Below are positions 9,637 through 19,189 of a stretch of 64,000 nt of DNA, piece after piece. This DNA is from DASXAI01 sp963798445 (GTDB lineage: Bacteria > Actinomycetota > Acidimicrobiia > Acidimicrobiales > Ilumatobacteraceae). A model generated the notes under the pieces. It had not been told where the DNA came from. It saw nothing but the letters and a program-made list of their open reading frames with translations, and searched no databases. The translations under genes were made by a program, and so were the position numbers. How positions within the stretch are numbered: position 1 is the first letter of the stretch; each line of letters opens with the position of its first letter. Location of the stretch: contig CAWCTH010000003.1 in the NCBI GenBank assembly GCA_963798445.1, positions 1,302,001 to 1,366,000 on the forward strand. Direction: 5' to 3'.

Positions 9637-10152
9637 CTAGGCCTCGTCCGGCGCCGCCGCCTCCGCCGCCTCGACCGCTGGCGCCACCTCGTCCACCTCG
9701 GCTACGGCTTCCTCGGTGACCGTGAGGACCTCGACCGATCCGCCCAGCTCGACCAGCTTCGCCGACACCGTCGCGGCGGCGATATCTGCCGCCAGCACAC
9801 CGACGGCGGCCTTGCCGTCGCTCAGCTCCGCCGCGATTCGATCGCGCTCCTCGGCCTTGATGCCGAGTCCCTTGTGATGGAGTGCGCCGAGCACGCCACC
9901 ACCGATGACACCTGCGAGGAGGCTGGGCGGGGCGATGACCGCCAGCACGAGGCCGATGCCCGCACCCTTCGCCGTGCTGCGCCGACCGAGCTTGTGGGTC
10001 TTGATCTTGCCTTTCTCGTCGAGGACGAGGACGCCGATGGCGTTCAACTTGATGTCATCGTCCGCCTTGTCCCACAGCTTCAACCCCTCGACGGCCGCGT
10101 CAGCGGCCGCCTCGTCGGCGAACACTGCTAGTACAACCTGCTTGTCGCTCAT
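9637..10152 (-). CDS. DUF1269-family protein
   Basis: This 171-residue protein starts at ATG 10152 with an AAGGGAG ribosome site. It begins MSDKQVVLAVFADEAAADAA and has a Gly-rich hydrophobic middle (GAGIGLVLAVIAPPSLLAGVIGG) typical of DUF1269 membrane-associated proteins, then a helical part and an Ala/Glu/Val-rich acidic tail. The family's function is unknown; members often accompany stress-response genes. About 140-160 bp upstream lies a double palindrome sharing the CCACCCC/GGGGTGG arms seen near 5873, which may regulate it. Confidence 0.8.
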   Translation of the reverse strand: MSDKQVVLAVFADEAAADAAVEGLKLWDKADDDIKLNAIGVLVLDEKGKIKTHKLGRRSTAKGAGIGLVLAVIAPPSLLAGVIGGGVLGALHHKGLGIKAEERDRIAAELSDGKAAVGVLAADIAAATVSAKLVELGGSVEVLTVTEEAVAEVDEVAPAVEAAEAAAPDEA

Positions 10153-10536
10153 GTGATGTGCTCCCTTGTGGTGGTCCCGACTGGACCAGCGAGTCGCTCG
10201 CTGTCGCACGGGGTGGGTCCTTGATACGGTTGTGGCCCCTACGCGGCGCGACCAGCTGCCCTTAGCCCGGTCGAACGTATCGATGGGCCAGGTGGTGTAC
10301 ACCACCCCACAAGGGGTGGTTGGCAATGACGGCACGGGCAGCCGGTTCCACGTTGTCGGACCGCCCACTTCCGGGTGGTGCGGCCCCTACCCAGAGCATC
10401 GTCATCGTCGCATTCGACATAGTCTCGTCGCGCCTCGCTCAGCCGCGATTCACCGAGCCAGTCCCACCATGAGGGATCAGCCGCGGCTGACATCGTCGGC
10501 ACCGAAGCGCGGCACCACCTACGAATGGAGAGCTCG
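10153..10536. other. divergent intergenic region
   Basis: This 384-base gap lies between the DUF1269 gene and a small membrane-protein gene. It contains the overlapping palindromes at 10291-10320 and the first part of a sequence repeated at 13.5 kb. I see no convincing gene. Confidence 0.6.
10291..10320. promoter_or_regulatory. overlapping palindromes, triple half-site operator candidate
   Basis: Two perfect palindromes share an arm: GGTGGTGTACACCACC (10291-10306) and ACCACCCCACAAGGGGTGGT (10301-10320). The second has the same 7-bp arms and 4-bp spacer as 5873-5890. The result is three half-sites in 30 bp, an arrangement expected for cooperative binding by a dimeric regulator. The flanking genes are DUF1269 (minus) and a small membrane protein (plus). 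Confidence 0.6.
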
Positions 10537-10550
10537 ATGAAGAAGATCAG
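10513..10550. repeat. 38-bp direct repeat, copy 1
   Basis: This is identical over 38 bp to 13501-13538. It spans the ribosome site and first codons (ATGAAGAAGATCAG) of the small gene starting at 10537. A second block, 10902-10937, matches 13541-13576 at 33 of 36 positions, so the 13.5-kb copy is the same module with about 351 bp deleted. Confidence 0.85.
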
Positions 10551-10938
10551 GCCATACCTCATCGTGTGGGTGACGGGTGTGGTCGCCGGTGTCGTGATGA
10601 CCGAACGGTGGCGGCGCACCGGCGCCTACGACCCCGCCGCCCAGAACGATGGGCACGCCGCCGGCCAGGGGACGCAGGTGGCGGCCGACGAGCCGACCGT
10701 GGCGGCCGCGATCATCGTCGGCGCGAAGTCGGACGTCCAACATGTCTGGCGCGTTCTTTACGCAACTTGGCAAGGAACGCCCCACGGCCGCGCCCCTCAC
10801 CAAGTTGCGACGATCGGTGCGCCCGGTCATGCCGGAGAGCACGCCCTTCCCAGCTGCTCCGGAGAACACGCCCTCCCCGCCTGCTTAGGGCGGGCGTCGT
10901 TGGTCAGACGTTCGGCGGGCTCGACGCCGGCGGCGTAG
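10537..10938 (+). CDS. small single-pass membrane protein, possibly frameshifted
   Basis: The start is ATG 10537 with GGAGA just upstream. It begins MKKIRPYLIVWVTGVVAGVV, a single hydrophobic helix after a basic N-terminus, followed by a polar region. As written it runs 133 residues to 10938 and overlaps the 3' end of the convergent YggT-like gene. After about 10745 the next frame has better codon statistics and gives MSGAFFTQLGKERPTAAPLT, stopping at 10888. I suspect either a frameshift or a shorter true C-terminus. I do not recognise the protein. Confidence 0.45.
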   Translation: MKKIRPYLIVWVTGVVAGVVMTERWRRTGAYDPAAQNDGHAAGQGTQVAADEPTVAAAIIVGAKSDVQHVWRVLYATWQGTPHGRAPHQVATIGAPGHAGEHALPSCSGEHALPACLGRASLVRRSAGSTPAA

Positions 10939-11392
10939 TCGTTGCATCCGTCGTCGTGCGCGCCGCCTGCATCTCAGCGGCCATCTGCTCCTGCCGTTCC
11001 CGCCGTTCGGCGGTAGCTTCCACCGCTTCGAGATACCGCAGCCGGTGGGACAGCCACCGTGTCGCGGCGCTCAGGAGCATCGCGAGGATTCCGTAGATGA
11101 TCATCGCGAACACCACTGATGTGTCGAACACCGCGTCGACGTTGCCGCTGGTGGTACCCAGCTGAATCGGCGTGAAGATGCCTCGGAACGGCTCCATCAC
11201 ACGGTCGAGGTTGCGGTACGCCCATTGCGTGAACCCCGCCGACGGGTTGGCCCCGAACAAGAGCAGGAAGAACCCGATGATCAGAATGATCTCCACCACG
11301 ATGAGATAGAAGTAGATGACGTAGCTGACGACGCGGGCCACCCATACGAAACCCTTCCTCGCCCGCACCACATCGAGATGTTGGCTGGCCAT
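10904..11392 (-). CDS. YggT-like membrane protein
   Basis: This 162-residue protein starts at ATG 11392, after GGAG. Two membrane segments (VSYVIYFYLIVVEIILIIGFF and VVFAMIIYGILAMLLSAATRW, in outline) flank a loop with NPSAGFTQWAYRNLDRVMEP. The loop's pattern R-x-L-x-x-V-x-x-P-x-R resembles YggT-family proteins, small membrane proteins linked to osmotic tolerance and cell division neighbourhoods. A charged coiled-coil-like tail rich in Glu/Arg/Gln ends in TTTPPASSPPNV. The family assignment is moderate. Confidence 0.6.
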   Translation of the reverse strand: MASQHLDVVRARKGFVWVARVVSYVIYFYLIVVEIILIIGFFLLLFGANPSAGFTQWAYRNLDRVMEPFRGIFTPIQLGTTSGNVDAVFDTSVVFAMIIYGILAMLLSAATRWLSHRLRYLEAVEATAERRERQEQMAAEMQAARTTTDATTTPPASSPPNV

Positions 11393-11569
11393 CCGGCTCC
11401 GTCCGTTGGTTCAAGGGACCTGTGACGCCGCCGGAGCAGCAGGCTCCAAACGGCACCCCCATTCTTGCCCAGATCAAAGGGCGGCGCTCGACGAGGACCT
11501 CTTCTGACGCGCCCCGACCGACCGTCCTACGCCCGGGCGCCTGACGGCCCCGGCACCAGCCGGTCGAGC

Positions 11570-12310
11570 TCAGGCTCGCGGCACCGTTGACGATGGCTGG
11601 ATCGTCGCGCGTGCGACGGCAGTGGCGCTGTGTAGGCGCGCCGCTGTCGCCTGGACGTCATGCGTGTCCGGATCAGACGGCGGCGTGGCGGCCAGACCGA
11701 TGAGATCAAGTGCACCCTGCAGCGAGCGCAGCGGTTCCTCGACGCGAACGAGCGCCTGGCGCGATGCCTCGTCGGGAGCCGAACCTGAGAGTTCCTGGAC
11801 GGTGGCCAGCAGCGTGGCCACGCGACTCGCATCCGCGGCGGCGACTGACACCAAGCCACTCGGTCCTAGTCCCACGAGATGGGTCGTGACCTGGTCCGAC
11901 TCGTCCAGCACTGCCGTTGCCCGATTCGGCCACTGTCCAGTCCCTCGCGGTCGCCGAACCAGCAACACGATTCCGGTCACGGCCGCCGCGAGCACCACCA
12001 CCCCAATGATCCAGGGCCACCACGAGGACTCGCTGCCGGTGCCGGCTTCGACAGTGGTGGTCGTCGGCTGCGACTGCTCTGCTGCGCTCGTGGCCGGCGC
12101 CCTCGTCGGTACCACACTGATCGATGGACGTGTGGTCTGGGCCGCGCTCGTGACGGCCTCGCTGGTGGGCGGCGCCTCGGTCGTCGCCGCTTGGGCCGGC
12201 AGCCGCAGGGCGGCGGACGAGGCCGCACTCGGTGGCACGAGCAGACCACCAGCGATGATCGACAGGGATGCAATCAGCACCGCAAGTCTGATGGCGCGGC
12301 ATAACTCCAT
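11570..12310 (-). CDS. membrane-anchored protein with Thr-rich extracytoplasmic region
   Basis: This 246-residue protein starts at ATG 12310. It has a signal-like segment (residues about 6-28, IRLAVLIASLSIIAGGLLV), a Ser/Thr/Ala/Pro-rich low-complexity stretch (about 35-88), and a membrane helix (about 94-115, WIIGVVVLAAAVTGIVLLV). A predicted cytoplasmic helical domain of about 120 residues follows. This topology resembles secreted or anchored actinobacterial envelope proteins with a glycosylatable stalk. I recognise no domain. The frame is open far upstream, but only this portion looks coding. Confidence 0.6.
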   Translation of the reverse strand: MELCRAIRLAVLIASLSIIAGGLLVPPSAASSAALRLPAQAATTEAPPTSEAVTSAAQTTRPSISVVPTRAPATSAAEQSQPTTTTVEAGTGSESSWWPWIIGVVVLAAAVTGIVLLVRRPRGTGQWPNRATAVLDESDQVTTHLVGLGPSGLVSVAAADASRVATLLATVQELSGSAPDEASRQALVRVEEPLRSLQGALDLIGLAATPPSDPDTHDVQATAARLHSATAVARATIQPSSTVPRA

Positions 12311-12535
12311 CTTGGTCGATCGGGAGACGCAACTTGACCCCTTGACTCGGCCCGATCCACTGAGCATCCTCCCGAGCACGTCGACCGCACCCGTCGACGG
12401 GTAACGCCGGATCGGCCTCACGTACGGACGCGCTCCGAAAGCGTCTACAAGTCGATGGTCACTCGCGGGCAGCCGCATGCGTGGGAGGCTGGGTCCCGCC
12501 AGTGCATCGATCCGACTTTGAGGAAGGACGAGCAG

Positions 12536-13342
12536 ATGGATCAGGCAATGGGGCGCCGGTGCGGCGCCGAGTTCCTCGGCACCTTCATTCTTGTCCTGGG
12601 CGGCTGCGGCAGTGCCGTGCTCGCCGCGAAGCTGTTCGCGCCGGCGGTCGCCAACGCCGGCGCAACGCCAACCGTGTTCGCTACCGGCGTTGGACTCGTA
12701 GGCATCGCGTTGGCGTTCGGTCTCACCGTGCTCGGCGGCGTCTACGCCTTCGGGCACATCTCGGGGGGTCATTTCAACCCAGCGGTGACGATCGGACTCG
12801 CGACCGCAAAGCGTTTCCCGTGGAAGGACGCCATCCCGTACATCGTCACCCAGGTCATCGCCGCCATCGCCGCCGCCGGAGCCTTGTGGCTCATCGCCAT
12901 CAACCAGAAAGGCCAGACCAAAGATGCCCTCTCGGCCGGGGGCCTCGGCTCGAACGGCTACGGCGATCACTCTCCCGCCCTGTTCAAGCTCACCGCTGGT
13001 CTCGTGGCCGAGGTCGTCTTCACGGCGATCTTCGTGCTCGTGATCCTCGGCATCACCGACCGGCGGGCGCCGAAGGGCTTTGCTGCCCTGGCGATCGGGC
13101 TGACCCTGACGATGATTCACCTCGCCACCATCCCCGTCACCGGGACCTCGGTGAACCCGGCCCGCTCGACGGGGCCGGCCCTCATCGCGCTGCTGGGTGG
13201 CGAGACGTGGCCCGTAGAGCAGCTCTGGCTGTTCTGGGTCGCTCCACTCGTCGGAGCGCTCCTGGGAGGGGTCATCTACGGCTTCGTGGGCCAACCGCTC
13301 ACCGGTGCGGCCATCGTGGACGCACCCGTTGACGCCACGTAA
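12536..13342 (+). CDS. aqpZ: aquaporin Z-type water channel
   Basis: This 268-residue major intrinsic protein passes water across the inner membrane. ATG 12536 follows AGGAAGG at good spacing. Both pore motifs are present: HFNPAVT (Asn-Pro-Ala at 81-83) and SVNPARS (207-209). The Arg after the second NPA and His195 in TM5 fit the water-selective filter of AqpZ rather than a glycerol facilitator. It is longer than E. coli AqpZ, mainly because of an extra extracellular loop (about residues 124-145, KGQTKDALSAGGLGSNGYG). It stands alone. Confidence 0.95.
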   Translation: MDQAMGRRCGAEFLGTFILVLGGCGSAVLAAKLFAPAVANAGATPTVFATGVGLVGIALAFGLTVLGGVYAFGHISGGHFNPAVTIGLATAKRFPWKDAIPYIVTQVIAAIAAAGALWLIAINQKGQTKDALSAGGLGSNGYGDHSPALFKLTAGLVAEVVFTAIFVLVILGITDRRAPKGFAALAIGLTLTMIHLATIPVTGTSVNPARSTGPALIALLGGETWPVEQLWLFWVAPLVGALLGGVIYGFVGQPLTGAAIVDAPVDAT

Positions 13343-13500
13343 TCCTCGCCCACGAGCCAAGGGGGACGTCCAAAGCCGCTGATGGCGCTCGGTCACTTGC
13401 GCTGCGGTGCGGTACTGGACCGGCGCGAGGTGAGCTGCCGGCGACCGGAAGACGACGGAGGTGACGCATAGGCGACGCTGACATCGTCGCCGACCAGCGA

Positions 13501-13576
13501 CACCACCTACGAATGGAGAGCTCGATGAAGAAGATCAGCCGGTCAGAGGTTCGGCGGACTCGATGCCGGCGGCGTA
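13501..13576. repeat. deleted second copy of the 10.5-10.9 kb module
   Basis: 13501-13538 is identical to 10513-10550, and 13541-13576 matches 10902-10937 at 33 of 36 positions. The 351 bp between those blocks in copy 1 are reduced to two bases here. It keeps a start-codon region and the 3' tip of the YggT-like gene but encodes neither. Confidence 0.8.
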
Positions 13577-14200
13577 CCGGCACATCCCACGCGTGCGCAT
13601 GCCCGCCGTCGTAGTCGCGTGGGCGGAGCGCCAGCGGTGGCCGCGGTGCGTGCGCCTGGTGCGCGCCGCGTACTTCCTCGAGCTCGCTACGGCTGGAGTC
13701 GTCAGCATCAGTGTCGCCGACGCCACGATCGTCGAGGTGCAGATCGGCGATCGGGTGACGAGCGTGGTGCTCCGGACCGCGACCCACTTCCACCTCCACC
13801 TCCACCTCGAGAGCGCCTCACCGAGTGACCTTGCGCCCGTTGGGTATTGGCAGGCTGAAGCCTTACCAGTGCTCCTGGGTCGAGAACGGATGCACGCACG
13901 TGGAGGTCTGGGGGCCCTCCGGAGTGGTCAGGGCGAAGCCGATGCCGCCGGGGCTGGGTGCGCCAACCATCTGATCGTTCACTCGTTGGTCATCAGTCAT
14001 GCATCACATCGCCGGTCGAGGTTTTCCGGGCCTGCGTATCGGTCGCGGCCGGACGCTACCCCTCACCCGCCTCACCCCCGCCCGCCGGCGTACCCCGTCG
14101 CGACATGCTCGAGTGGGGCCGGGTCACACGATGACGGCGACATCCGGCACAACCGCTCGGTCGCGCGGGCGGGCGCGGGCTCGCACCATCGTGATCGAGG
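13577..14200. other. degenerate region, possible hypothetical gene on plus strand
   Basis: A plus-strand frame from ATG 13599 (MPAVVVAWAERQRWPRCVRL, then FLELATAGVVSISVADATI) has coding-like third positions to about 13815. It then loses that bias and runs without a natural end to 14366. I cannot assign a function. It may be a gene fragment. The rest appears non-coding. Confidence 0.3.
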
Positions 14201-17045
14201 TCAGCAGGCTCGGCTGGCGGCGAGAAACGCCGATTCGTCCTCGTCGAGCCGGACTCCGCGTGCGGTCGCCGCTTGGTACAGCTCCTCGCCGAGATGTTCG
14301 CAGGCCCGTGCCTGCGCATCGGCCAGCCGCAGCGCGTCGTCGCCGAAAGCAGGTCCCGCATGCTGACTCACGTCGTACGCGGCGCTCAGCGTCGCGACCG
14401 CTTGATGATCACCGATCTCATCGAGCGCCTCGATGAGCAGCCTGATCGCCAGCCACTGTTGCGTACGGACCCCAGCGCGTTGCCAGTGGCCGATGCACCG
14501 GCCGAGCCGGCGGCGGGCGCCGATGATGCGACCGTGGCGCAGTTCGTGCGCAGCAAGCGAAGTGTTGGCCACGCCGCTGACGAAGTCGGCGCCGATCCCC
14601 TCGGCCAGCTTGATGCTCTCGCGGTAGGCGCGGGACGCCTCGGTCGGGTCCTCGACGCTTTCAGCAAGCACGTAACGCGCCATCGCCTGCACTGACGGCG
14701 TGGCGAGCCGGTCGGCGTGGGCTACCAACGGGCGGGCCAGGTGAGCGGCCTCCTCGCGACGGCCCGCGTAGGCCAACGCGACCACTTCCACCGTTGCCGC
14801 GTTGACCGCCCACACCTCGTCGCCGGCGTCGGCGTGCTGTGCCGATGCCAGGCGCGAGCATGCGGCGGCCTCGTCGAGCTGACCTGCAAACAGATGCACA
14901 TGGGCGAGGATCTCGGCGCAGAAGCGTTGGTCGCCGTCGGGCAGGTCGGCCATCGAGGAGATCGCTCGGGCAGTGACGAAGTCACCGCGTTTGGCTGCGC
15001 CGATCGCGGCGCTGGCCCGGGCCCGCCCCGCATCGGGATGGCCAGCACAGCGGCGCACGATCTCATCGGCCCAACCCGTCAGCTCGGAGCGGTCGCGCAG
15101 CATCGCGAAGTAGTGCAGCGACGCGCTCGAGCGCGGTGAGCCGCTCGATGTCGTCAACGTCACGCAGCCGGGTGCGGACTGCCCGCAGGTCGGCGGTCGC
15201 AGCGTCCACAGCATGGGCGGCACGAGGCTCGGCCAGCGTGCGCAATTCCACGTCGAGGCGAGCGATGCGGGCGAGCACGACCGCGCTGTGGCGGGCCGTC
15301 CAGCGCTCGAGGTCATCACGCTGGGTGAGATGTCCACGTCCGACCGCGCGTACGGGCGGCAGCAACTCGTACCGGCCGGAATGAGGATGGAACCGCACCA
15401 TCGACTTGTCCACCAGTCCGCCCAACGCGCGTCCCAGGCCGACGATCGGTGCCGACGCATCGAGCGCCTCGACATCGTCGATGGCAAACGACCCGGCGAA
15501 CACCGACAGCCGGTTGAGCAGCGTCTGCTCATCCCGTTCGAGCAGCCGGTACGAGGACTCCAGCACGCCCTCCACGCTGCTGTGCCGGTCGGAGGGCCGA
15601 ACGGTCGCGTCGATGAGATCGAGGCGCGTCGAGAGTTGAACGGCGAGGGCGTCGAGCGGGTAGCGACCGCTCGACGCCGCGGCCAGCTCGACCCCCAGCG
15701 GCAGTCCGCCAACGGCTCGGCACACGGCACGGGCCCGCTCCAGTCCGGCGCCATCGAGAGCCAGTCCCGGCGTCGCCGCCTGCGCTCGGTCCACGAACAG
15801 TTCGAGCGCCGCCGACGGGTGGCTCTCGGCGGTGTCGATCGGCAATGGATGCAACCGCAGCCTGTGCTCGCCGTTGCATCCGAGCGGTTGGCGGCTGGTG
15901 ACGATCACGTCCAGTTGGGGACAGGCCGGCACGAGTGCATCGATGAGCCTGCCGACCTCGGTGGAGATCTCCTCGCAGTTGTCGAGGACGAGCAGCGACC
16001 GGCGACTCGCCAGGTAGCCGGCGAGGCGCTCGATCGCGGACGCGTCAAGCCGGTCCTGGAGGCCGATAGCGGCGCAGACGACGTCGGCCACATCTTGACC
16101 CGAGGCTGAAACGAGATCGCACCACCAGACACCTCCCGAATAGCGATGAGCGATGTGGTGTGCGGCGTGGAGCGCCAAGCGTGTCTTGCCGACCCCGCCC
16201 GGTCCGATGATCGTCGCGATCCGGCCGTTGAGCAGCTCGACGAGTGCCTGTAACTCAGAGGTGCGCCCGACGAACGTCGTCACGGGCAATGCGGGAAGCG
16301 ATTCGCCCGCCGGTGCGCTCGGCGCCGCCGACGGCAGCGGCAGACGGTGATCGAGGATGTCGAGCTCGATCTGCTGAAGCAGCGGTGACGGGTCGACTCC
16401 CAGCTCTTCGACCAGCCGCCGGCGGTGGGCGTGGCAGCGCGCCAGCGCCTCGGTCGCCCGACCAGACGAGTACAGCGCGCGGACCTCCAACACACGCGCC
16501 CGCTCGCGGTACGGATCGTCGGCGAGAAGGGGTGCGACGACCGTGAGCGCAGCCGCCGGATCGCCGGCGCTGAGGTGGGCCGCGGCCAGCTCCTCGACGG
16601 CGTTGCGGCGCAGCTCGTCGAGGTGGGCGGCGACCGGTTGGACGAGAGGATGGTCCTCGGCATCGGCGAACGCTCGCCCATACCACATCGCAAGGCCTGC
16701 AGACAGCGAGCCCACGTCGCCAACGGCTGCAGACACGAGGTCCTCGAAGACCCAGGCGTCAACCTCGTCGCGTCCGAGGCCGAGGGCGTAGCCACCGGGT
16801 TCCCGGCGCAGCGGGGCCGGCCGGCCGAGACTCCCACGGAGTCGGCTGATCTGACTGTGCAAGGCGTCCGTCGGGTGAGCCGGAAGGTTGGTCCCCCACA
16901 CCGCGTCGACGAGGGCGTCGGCTTCGACGGCGCGCCCCGCAGACGCCGCCAGCACGGCGAGGATCCGTCGCTGTCGTACCGATGCCACCGGTTCCGTCAC
17001 GCCGTCATACCGCAACGCCACCGGTCCGAGCACACACAGACGCAC
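14201..17045 (-). pseudogene. BTAD/AfsR-type transcriptional regulator, frameshifted
   Basis: This SARP-like regulator is about 947 residues if one extra base is removed. The order is winged-helix DNA-binding domain (residues 1-90, starting RLCVLGPVALRYDG), BTAD (about 95-240), and a nucleotide-binding domain with Walker A GPGGVGKTRLAL and Walker B SLLVLDNCEE. TPR-like helices run to the C-terminus. I chose GTG 17045 because family members begin directly with the R-x-x-V-L-G-P strand. The frame breaks near 15110, where LTALE must join ASLHYFAMLRDRSELTGW. As written the protein stops at 15063, losing the TPR region. It is divergent from an FAD oxidoreductase, a likely target. Confidence 0.85.
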
Positions 17046-17084
17046 TGCGCTGCCGACTGCCACCGCCGTCAAGCGTACCGAGCC

Positions 17085-17138
17085 GTGACAGCGCCCCGAA
17101 GGTGCGGTGACAGCGGCGTCGCGCACGCTGCTGTTACC
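17085..17138. promoter_or_regulatory. repeated half-sites between BTAD regulator and FAD oxidoreductase
   Basis: Three related 8-9-bp sites lie in this divergent region: GTGACAGC (17085-17092), GGTGACAGC (17106-17114) and the inverted GCTGTTACC (17130-17138). The first two are direct repeats with a 22-bp period, two DNA turns, which fits the direct-repeat binding of SARP/AfsR proteins. It is an operator candidate for the adjacent regulator. Confidence 0.5.
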
Positions 17139-17157
17139 GATGAGCACAGGAGAAACG

Positions 17158-18363
17158 ATGTCCACCAGTCACACTCACGACGTCATCGTCGTCGGCGCCC
17201 GCTGCGCGGGCGCCCCCCTCGCCATGCTGCTCGCACGGCAGGGCCATGACGTCATGCTGATCGACCGGATGCACTTCCCGTCCGACACCGTCTCGACCCA
17301 CCTCGTCCACCCTCCCGGGGTTGACGCGTTGGCGCGATGGGGGTTGCTCGAACAGCTGCGGGCGACCGGCTGCCCGCCGATCGCCACCTACTCGTTCGAC
17401 TTCGGCCCGTTCACGATCGCCGGACAGCCGCATTCGGCCGACGGAGCGTCCGTCGCCTACTGTCCGCGCCGATTCGTGCTCGACGCGCTGCTCGTCGACG
17501 CCGCCGTCGCGGCTGGTGCCACGTTGCGAGACGGAGTCACCTTCGACGACGTGATCGTCGAAGACGGCCGCGTCGTCGGCATCCGTGCCCACAGCACTGC
17601 CGGACCCGGGTTCACCGAGCGCGCCCGCGTGGTCGTCGGCGCCGACGGTGCCCACTCCCGCGTCGCCGCCGCCGTGAGCGCGCAGAGTTACCGCGAGCAG
17701 CCTCCACAGGCCGTCGCCTACTACTCCTACTGGAGCGGCATTCCCGTCAGTGCTGCCTCATGGGCGCTGCGACCCGGCCATGGCTACGGGGCTCTGCCGA
17801 CCAACGACGGACTGACCCTGCTCCTCGCCGCCTGGCCTCATGCAGCTCTCGGCGCCGTCAAACAGGACATCGAAGGCCACTACATGCACGCCATCCAAGA
17901 CATGTACGGCGAGCGCCTCGACCGAGCGACACGACACGAACGCATCGTCGGGGGCGCCGTAGCCAACCACTTCCGCCACCCGTTCGGCCCCGGCTGGGCG
18001 CTCGTCGGCGACGCCGGTTACCTCAAGGATCCCGTCACCGCCCAGGGGATCACCGATGCCTTTCACGACGCCGAACGATGCGCCACCGCGATCCACGAGG
18101 CACTCTCTGAGCAGCGCACGTTCGACGAAGCGATGTCCGCCTACCGGGAGGACCGCGACGAACGAGCGCTGCCGATGTACGAGTTCACGATGCAACTGGC
18201 GACGCTCGAACCACCACCACCCCCGTTGGCCCAGTTGCTGACGACGGTCGCCAGCGACCAAGCGGCGATGAATGACTTCGTCAGCGTCTTCGCCGGCACT
18301 ACCTCACCATCAGCGTTCTTCGAGGCCCACGACGCGCCGCCCGCACCCGCCACCAGCGTCTGA
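17158..18363 (+). CDS. FAD-dependent oxidoreductase (monooxygenase/geranylgeranyl reductase-like)
   Basis: This 401-residue flavoprotein starts at ATG 17158 with AGGAGAAACG upstream. The N-terminal Rossmann motif is VIVVGARCAGAPLAMLLARQ, a variant in which the second Gly of GxGxxG is replaced by Arg-Cys-Ala-Gly, common in this subfamily. LIDRMHFPSDTVSTHLV follows. A second FAD motif, WALVGDAGYLKDPVTAQGI, sits near residue 280. The substrate is unknown; relatives hydroxylate or reduce aromatic or isoprenoid compounds. The intergenic repeats and the divergent BTAD regulator suggest control by that regulator. Confidence 0.85.
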   Translation: MSTSHTHDVIVVGARCAGAPLAMLLARQGHDVMLIDRMHFPSDTVSTHLVHPPGVDALARWGLLEQLRATGCPPIATYSFDFGPFTIAGQPHSADGASVAYCPRRFVLDALLVDAAVAAGATLRDGVTFDDVIVEDGRVVGIRAHSTAGPGFTERARVVVGADGAHSRVAAAVSAQSYREQPPQAVAYYSYWSGIPVSAASWALRPGHGYGALPTNDGLTLLLAAWPHAALGAVKQDIEGHYMHAIQDMYGERLDRATRHERIVGGAVANHFRHPFGPGWALVGDAGYLKDPVTAQGITDAFHDAERCATAIHEALSEQRTFDEAMSAYREDRDERALPMYEFTMQLATLEPPPPPLAQLLTTVASDQAAMNDFVSVFAGTTSPSAFFEAHDAPPAPATSV

Positions 18364-18646
18364 CCGCCCGTGAACCTCGTCGCCGTGGCATCGATCTCCG
18401 CGGCCAAGTCCCCGATCCGGCCGCCGACCAGCGCTCCGGCGGACGCCAGTGACAGCGCATCCGCGGTCCCGGTGCAGCCCCCCCGCCGCCGGCTTGACCG
18501 TGGCACTGAGATCGCGGATGTCATGCGGCTCCCGGCCGACTCGAATCCTGGCGACGGCCCAAAGGCCGGCCCACGCCGAGACGTCACCGAACTGCAACGT
18601 CGTCATGTGCATCGCCACCGGTCGATCTCGGGAAAGGCGTCTTGTG

Positions 18647-19102
18647 ATGAAGCGGCTGACCGAGACCCCAAAGATCCTGCCGTCGCACAGGCGGAGCCTG
18701 CTGACGTTCGCCGTCGCCGTGTTGGTCCTCGTGAGCGCGGTCGCCTGCGGATCGGGAGGCGGGCGCGACCAGCCCGGTCTGGGGCAGCAGGTGAGCGGCG
18801 ACTTCGCCGGCATCCCGTTGCCCGAGGGAGCCAAGGCCTTCGGCGCGGCCGTGCGGGCAAGTGGCGTCGTCACACAGAGCTACGACGTAACCGGGCTCGA
18901 TCCCGAAAAGACGTTCGAATTTTACCAGCAGGCGCTGCCCGAAGCCGGGTGGGAACCGGTCAGTGCCGGGCCGTCAGGGGCAACGGACTATCGCAGCGTG
19001 TGGGTCAAAGACCAGCAACAGCTCACCGTATCGACGGCACCGCTTGCATCGAAGCCTGGCGGCACCAACGCCCAGCTCAGCCTGCAGCTGCAAACGACCT
19101 AG
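18647..19102 (+). CDS. predicted lipoprotein
   Basis: This 151-residue protein starts at ATG 18647 (GTG 18644 possible) after GGAAAGG. A basic N-terminus and hydrophobic stretch LLTFAVAVLVLVSAVAC end in a lipobox-like AVAC. The exported part is about 115 residues and contains a compact alpha/beta-looking section, TFEFYQQALPEAGWEPVSAG, found in many small actinobacterial lipoproteins where a polypeptide of unknown role is attached to the membrane. I assign no function. Confidence 0.7.
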   Translation: MKRLTETPKILPSHRRSLLTFAVAVLVLVSAVACGSGGGRDQPGLGQQVSGDFAGIPLPEGAKAFGAAVRASGVVTQSYDVTGLDPEKTFEFYQQALPEAGWEPVSAGPSGATDYRSVWVKDQQQLTVSTAPLASKPGGTNAQLSLQLQTT

Positions 19103-19189
19103 GGGATGGTCCTGCGGCAAGGCCCTGCGACCGATGCGCTCGCGACGCCCGGGCGGAGGTCAGCGCTTTCGTGGACGATGGGCGACGGA

